A stretch of DNA of 64,000 bases, taken from contig NZ_JBBODE010000002.1 in the NCBI RefSeq assembly GCF_038002765.1, forward strand, positions 1,364,001 through 1,428,000, in the 5' to 3' direction. Below, in pieces: positions 60,302-64,000 of the stretch (positions within the stretch are counted from its first letter, which is position 1; each line of letters opens with the position of its first letter). A program made the translations under genes and the position numbers. Below the pieces are notes generated by a model that was given only the letters and a program-made list of their open reading frames with translations, ran no database searches and had not been told where the DNA came from. Source of the stretch: Peribacillus sp. FSL H8-0477 (GTDB taxonomy: Bacteria > Bacillota > Bacilli > Bacillales > DSM-1321).

Positions 60302-62346
60302 ACCAAGTATTACAAGAGTCTGTTACCGCCGTTAAAGGAATTGGAAATGAGACTGCACTAACACTAAATGAAATGGGCATTCATACCGTGTTTGATTTAT
60401 TTGAACATCTCCCTTTCCGCTACGAAGATTATCGTTTAAAGGATTTAGAAACGGTAGAACATGAAGAACGAGTGACGATTGAAGGGAAAATCCACAGTCA
60501 GCCGATGCTTACGTATTTTGGAAAGAAAAAGTCTCGGCTGACATTCAAGGTTTTTGTAGGGAATAATCTAATTACAGTTATTTTTTTCAATCAGCCCTAT
60601 TTAAAGTCAAAGATGGACATCAACAGCGTAGTGACGGTTACTGGAAAGTGGGATCGCCATCGCCAAACCATTACAGGCAGTGAATGTCATATTGGTGAAA
60701 ATAGACAGGAAAAAGAATATGAACCTGTCTATTCGATAAAGGGTAGTATGACCGTTAAAGGGCTGCGCCGTTATATCGGCAACGCCTTTAAACAGTTTGG
60801 ACCAGCTATTGAAGAAAACCTGCCGCAAGGATTAATTTCACAGTATAGATTGATGCCAAGACCCAATGCCTTATGGACGATGCACTTTCCAGCTTCAGAG
60901 GATGATATGAAGCAAGCGAGACGCCGCTTTGTTTATGAAGAGTTTTTACTTTTTCAACTGAAGATGCAGGCAATGCGTAAAGTTCAAAGAGAAGAATCAA
61001 AAGGAATAGAACAAGACTATAATCTTGAAAAAGTAACTACGTTTATCGAATCTCTGCCCTTTCCTCTGACGGATGCTCAGAAACGGGTTGTTAATGAAAT
61101 ATTAGCAGATATGAAATCTCCCTATAGAATGAACCGCCTTCTGCAAGGGGATGTTGGATCTGGAAAAACGGTTGTAGCGGCTATCGCCTTGTATACATCC
61201 ATTTCCGCTGGGTATCAAGGAGCTTTAATGGTCCCTACTGAGATATTAGCTGAACAACATGCCGCTTCAATGCGTGCAATGCTTGAACCTTTTGGAATAA
61301 AGTCGGCTCTTTTGACAAGCTCCGTGAAAGGGAAAAAACGGCGGGAACTGCTAGAAGCATTATACAGCGGAGACATTAATTTATTAATCGGTACCCATGC
61401 TCTTATTCAAGATGAAGTGAATTTCCTCAATCTTGGACTTGTCATAACCGATGAACAGCACCGGTTTGGTGTGAACCAACGGCGGGTTTTACGAGAAAAG
61501 GGGAATAGTCCTGATGTCTTATTTATGACAGCGACGCCGATTCCTAGAACGCTGGCCATTACAGTTTTTGGTGAAATGGATGTATCAACAATTGATGAAA
61601 TGCCTGCTGGACGTAAAATCATTGAAACGTATTGGGCTAAGCATAATATGCTCGATAGGATTCTTGTTTTTATTGAAAAAGAATTGCAACAAGGTAGACA
61701 GGCTTATGTTATTTGTCCGTTGATTGAAGAATCGGAAAAAATGGATTTAGAGAACGTTCTTGATGTACATGCAATGCTGACACAGTATTTTGGTGAGCGA
61801 TATCAAGTCGGATTGATGCATGGAAAACTTCCGGCGGATGAAAAAGACGCTGTTATGAAGGATTTCAGCCAGAACATGACAAAAGTTCTTGTCTCCACTA
61901 CAGTCGTTGAGGTGGGGGTTAATGTACCTAATGCTACCGTGATGGTTATTTATGATGCGGAACGATTCGGTCTCGCACAGCTTCACCAGCTTCGCGGCCG
62001 GGTAGGAAGAGGGAGCGATCAGTCTTTCTGTATCCTGTTAGCTGATCCCAAATCGGAAAATGGGAAGGAGCGAATGACCATTATGACCGAGACAAATGAT
62101 GGTTTTGTCGTTTCTGAAAAAGATCTCGAACTTCGTGGGCCTGGTGATTTCTTTGGAAGAAAGCAAAGTGGTGTTCCTGAATTTAAAGTGGCGGATATGG
62201 TTCATGATTATCGCACACTTGAAGTAGCTAGAAATGATGCAGCCAAACTCATTGCTTCGGAAGCATTTTGGCATGCGCCGGATTATGAACCCCTTCGAAA
62301 GCATCTCGCAAGCACCGGCGTATTGGATGGAGAAAAGCTGGATTAA
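60298..62346 (+). CDS. recG: ATP-dependent DNA helicase RecG
   Basis: Fork-reversal helicase of recombination and replication repair. It has 682 residues: N-terminal wedge OB domain (about 60-150), Walker A GDVGSGKTVVA (about residue 280), DEQHRFG box, TATPIPRT, and motif VI LHQLRGRVGRG, then the C-terminal TRG motif region. It overlaps sdaAA by 4 bp. A terminator follows that overlaps the fapR promoter. Confidence 0.96.
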   Translation: MNQVLQESVTAVKGIGNETALTLNEMGIHTVFDLFEHLPFRYEDYRLKDLETVEHEERVTIEGKIHSQPMLTYFGKKKSRLTFKVFVGNNLITVIFFNQPYLKSKMDINSVVTVTGKWDRHRQTITGSECHIGENRQEKEYEPVYSIKGSMTVKGLRRYIGNAFKQFGPAIEENLPQGLISQYRLMPRPNALWTMHFPASEDDMKQARRRFVYEEFLLFQLKMQAMRKVQREESKGIEQDYNLEKVTTFIESLPFPLTDAQKRVVNEILADMKSPYRMNRLLQGDVGSGKTVVAAIALYTSISAGYQGALMVPTEILAEQHAASMRAMLEPFGIKSALLTSSVKGKKRRELLEALYSGDINLLIGTHALIQDEVNFLNLGLVITDEQHRFGVNQRRVLREKGNSPDVLFMTATPIPRTLAITVFGEMDVSTIDEMPAGRKIIETYWAKHNMLDRILVFIEKELQQGRQAYVICPLIEESEKMDLENVLDVHAMLTQYFGERYQVGLMHGKLPADEKDAVMKDFSQNMTKVLVSTTVVEVGVNVPNATVMVIYDAERFGLAQLHQLRGRVGRGSDQSFCILLADPKSENGKERMTIMTETNDGFVVSEKDLELRGPGDFFGRKQSGVPEFKVADMVHDYRTLEVARNDAAKLIASEAFWHAPDYEPLRKHLASTGVLDGEKLD

Positions 62347-62359
62347 AAAGAATAAGGTA

Positions 62360-62402
62360 AAAAGCAGATTGCGGGTTTTTACATCTTGCAATCTGTTTTT
62401 AA
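62360..62402 (+). terminator. Terminator after recG
   Basis: AAAAGCAGATTGC / GCAATCTGTTTTT stem with T run. The fapR -35 element lies within its 3' arm. Confidence 0.8.
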
Positions 62403-62414
62403 TATCTATATACT
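62386..62414 (+). promoter_or_regulatory. Sigma-A promoter of fapR-plsX
   Basis: TTGCAA (62386-62391), a 17-bp spacer and TATACT (62409-62414). The transcript would begin inside the FapR operator. Confidence 0.8.
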
Positions 62415-62418
62415 ACTA

Positions 62419-62435
62419 TTAGTACCTAGTCATAA
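62419..62435 (+). promoter_or_regulatory. FapR operator
   Basis: TTAGTACCTAGTCATAA matches the known FapR box (TTAGTACCTGNTACTAA type). It covers +1 of the promoter just upstream, so FapR binding would block initiation; malonyl-CoA releases FapR. The site implies autoregulation of the operon. Confidence 0.85.
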
Positions 62436-62455
62436 AACGTGGATGGTGACCTTCA

Positions 62456-63049
62456 ATGAAAAGGAATAAGAAGGAACGCCAGCAGTTATTAATCGACACG
62501 ATTAAAGGAAATCCTTTCGTAACAGATGAAGAGCTGGCTGAAAAATTTTCCGTGAGTGTTCAAACAATCAGGCTGGACCGGCTTGAACTTTCCATTCCCG
62601 AACTACGAGAGCGGATAAAAAACGTTGCGGAAAAAAGATTAAGCGATGAAATCAGGGCACTCCCGATTGATGAAGTGATTGGTGAGGTCATTGATGTGAA
62701 TTTAGACCAAAATGCAATTTCAATTCTTGATATAAATAAAGAACATGTTTTTAAACGAAATGGGATAGCGCGAGGCCATCATTTGTTCGCGCAAGCTAAT
62801 TCCCTTGCTGTAGCTGTTATCGATGACGAATTGGCGCTGACGGCAAAAGCATCCATTCTATTTACACGATCCGTAAGGGAAAATGAGAGAGTGGTTGCTA
62901 AGGCTCGTGTGTTGGATACGGCTTCAAGTGATCGTTCGAATGTAGAAGTGAACAGTTATGTTGGCAGCGAATTGGTATTTAAGGGCGAGTTTGAAATGTA
63001 CCGCTCCTGTCAGCCGGAAAAGGGTGGAGAAAATGAAAATAGCCATTGA
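62456..63049 (+). CDS. fapR: Fatty acid and phospholipid biosynthesis regulator FapR
   Basis: Repressor of fatty acid synthesis genes that is relieved by malonyl-CoA. It has 197 residues: N-terminal DeoR-like helix-turn-helix ([32 protein letters not shown]) and C-terminal hot-dog fold effector domain (about 70-190, with [19 protein letters not shown]). A FapR box precedes it. It overlaps plsX by 17 bp; fabD and fabG are expected beyond the window. Confidence 0.96.
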   Translation: MKRNKKERQQLLIDTIKGNPFVTDEELAEKFSVSVQTIRLDRLELSIPELRERIKNVAEKRLSDEIRALPIDEVIGEVIDVNLDQNAISILDINKEHVFKRNGIARGHHLFAQANSLAVAVIDDELALTAKASILFTRSVRENERVVAKARVLDTASSDRSNVEVNSYVGSELVFKGEFEMYRSCQPEKGGENENSH

Positions 63050-64000
63050 TGTAATGGGCGGAGATCATGCACCAAAACAGCCAGTATTAGGAGCCATGAA
63101 GGCTGTTCGTGAATTCCCTGATATTGAAATGATACTAGTAGGAAATGAAAAAGAAATAAATGAACATTTAATAAAGCACGAACGTATATCTGTTGTACAT
63201 ACAGAGGAAAAGATTCTAGGCACAGATGAACCAGTTCGAGCGGTTCGCCGTAAAAAGAACGCCTCACTAGTCCTTGCAGCTCAGTTAGTAAAAGACGGAG
63301 AAGCTGATGCATGCATTTCAGCAGGTAATACAGGTGCACTCATGGCAGCAGGATTATTTGTCGTCGGGCGCATTAATGGGATAGACAGGCCTGCTCTTGC
63401 TCCAACCTTGCCGACAATTGACGGTGAAGGTTTTGTCCTCTTAGATGTTGGCGCAAATTCGGATGCGAAACCAGAACATCTTGTTCAATATGCCATTATG
63501 GGTTCAATTTATGCGGAAAAGGTTAGAGGAATCGCTAATCCTCGTGTAGCTTTACTAAATATTGGTTCTGAAGAGAAAAAAGGCAACGAATTGACAAAAC
63601 AAGCGTACGGTCTTCTGAAAGAAGCAAAGGTCAATTTCATAGGTAATGTTGAAGCGAGAGATTTGCTTAATGGAGCTGCGGATGTTGTCGTTACAGATGG
63701 TTTTACAGGAAATATGGTGTTAAAAACGATTGAAGGAACCGCAATGAGTGTTTTCTCGATGCTTAAAAAAGGGTTAATGAGCAATACGAAAAGCAAACTA
63801 GCTGGGGCTATGCTTAAACCACAATTTAAAGTGATTAAAAATCAGATGGATTATTCTGAGTATGGGGGAGCAGGACTTTTCGGATTAAAAGCACCGGTTA
63901 TTAAAGCTCATGGGTCATCTGATGACCATGCTATATATAATGCCATCCGCCAGACGCGTGACATGGTTAATCATCAAGTTGTACAGAATATTGTTCGTTT
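63033..64000 (+). CDS. plsX: Phosphate acyltransferase PlsX, 5' part (cut by window edge)
   Basis: Makes acyl-phosphate from acyl-ACP for PlsY, the first step of phospholipid synthesis. About 322 of the usual ~330 residues are present and no stop is reached. N-terminal [55 protein letters not shown] and [14 protein letters not shown] are family motifs. The start codon lies in the end of fapR, with GGGTGGAG upstream. It is under FapR control. Confidence 0.97.
   Translation, partial: MKIAIDVMGGDHAPKQPVLGAMKAVREFPDIEMILVGNEKEINEHLIKHERISVVHTEEKILGTDEPVRAVRRKKNASLVLAAQLVKDGEADACISAGNTGALMAAGLFVVGRINGIDRPALAPTLPTIDGEGFVLLDVGANSDAKPEHLVQYAIMGSIYAEKVRGIANPRVALLNIGSEEKKGNELTKQAYGLLKEAKVNFIGNVEARDLLNGAADVVVTDGFTGNMVLKTIEGTAMSVFSMLKKGLMSNTKSKLAGAMLKPQFKVIKNQMDYSEYGGAGLFGLKAPVIKAHGSSDDHAIYNAIRQTRDMVNHQVVQNIVR

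Overview
The window is about 64 kb of low-GC Gram-positive chromosome from a spore-forming member of the Bacillaceae (Bacillus sensu lato). The reasons are: the gene order of the division/cell-wall (dcw) cluster running through ftsAZ, spoIIGA-sigE-sigG, the ylm cluster, divIVA, ileS, pyr and on to fapR-plsX; intact sporulation genes (spoVD, spoVE, spoIIGA, sigE, sigG, spoVM); AGGAGG-type ribosome binding sites; and a MurE carrying the DNPR signature of the meso-diaminopimelate-adding enzyme. I see no phage, insertion sequence, CRISPR array, rRNA or tRNA gene. The species cannot be named from this sequence alone.

Layout: (1) 1-12.8 kb, peptidoglycan and division: pbpB (3' part), spoVD, murE, mraY, murD, spoVE, divIB, ftsA, ftsZ. 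(2) 12.9-15.6 kb, the sporulation sigma cascade spoIIGA-sigE-sigG. (3) 15.7-24.2 kb: ylmD, ylmE, sepF, ylmG, ylmH, divIVA, T-box-controlled ileS, lspA, ylyB. (4) 24.2-36.1 kb: the complete pyrimidine operon pyrR-P-B-C-AA-AB-K-D-F-E with three PyrR attenuators. (5) 36.4-43.3 kb: rqcH on the minus strand, a Ca2+-type P-ATPase, yloC, remA, gmk, rpoZ. (6) 43.5-55.8 kb: coaBC, priA, def, fmt, rsmB, prpC, prkC, rsgA, rpe, thiN. (7) 55.9-64 kb: spoVM, rpmB (minus), yloU, yloV, sdaAB-AA, recG, fapR, plsX (5' part).

The most unusual content lies in apparently empty spaces. Between spoVE and divIB, where relatives carry murG and murB, there is a clear decayed murB fragment and a weaker murG-like fragment. 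Between divIB and ftsA, where relatives carry ylxW/ylxX/sbp, there is an almost full-length but frameshifted and stop-riddled sbp; just downstream of it is an exact match to the sigma-H promoter consensus facing ftsA. Between rsmB and prpC, where relatives carry rlmN, only the last ~50 codons of rlmN survive, broken. So at least three, probably four, core genes have been lost in place without disturbing neighbouring synteny. murG and murB are essential, so functional copies are expected elsewhere.

Other points of interest are an array of five 8-bp cores spaced exactly 21 bp apart after pyrE, a 0.47-kb intergenic repeat element between priA and def, a spoIIGA promoter with the special 22-bp spacer, a hairpin covering the sigG ribosome binding site, and a FapR operator beside the fapR promoter. 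Many genes start at TTG; where the longest reading frame extended upstream I moved the start to the codon with the ribosome binding site and the family N-terminus.
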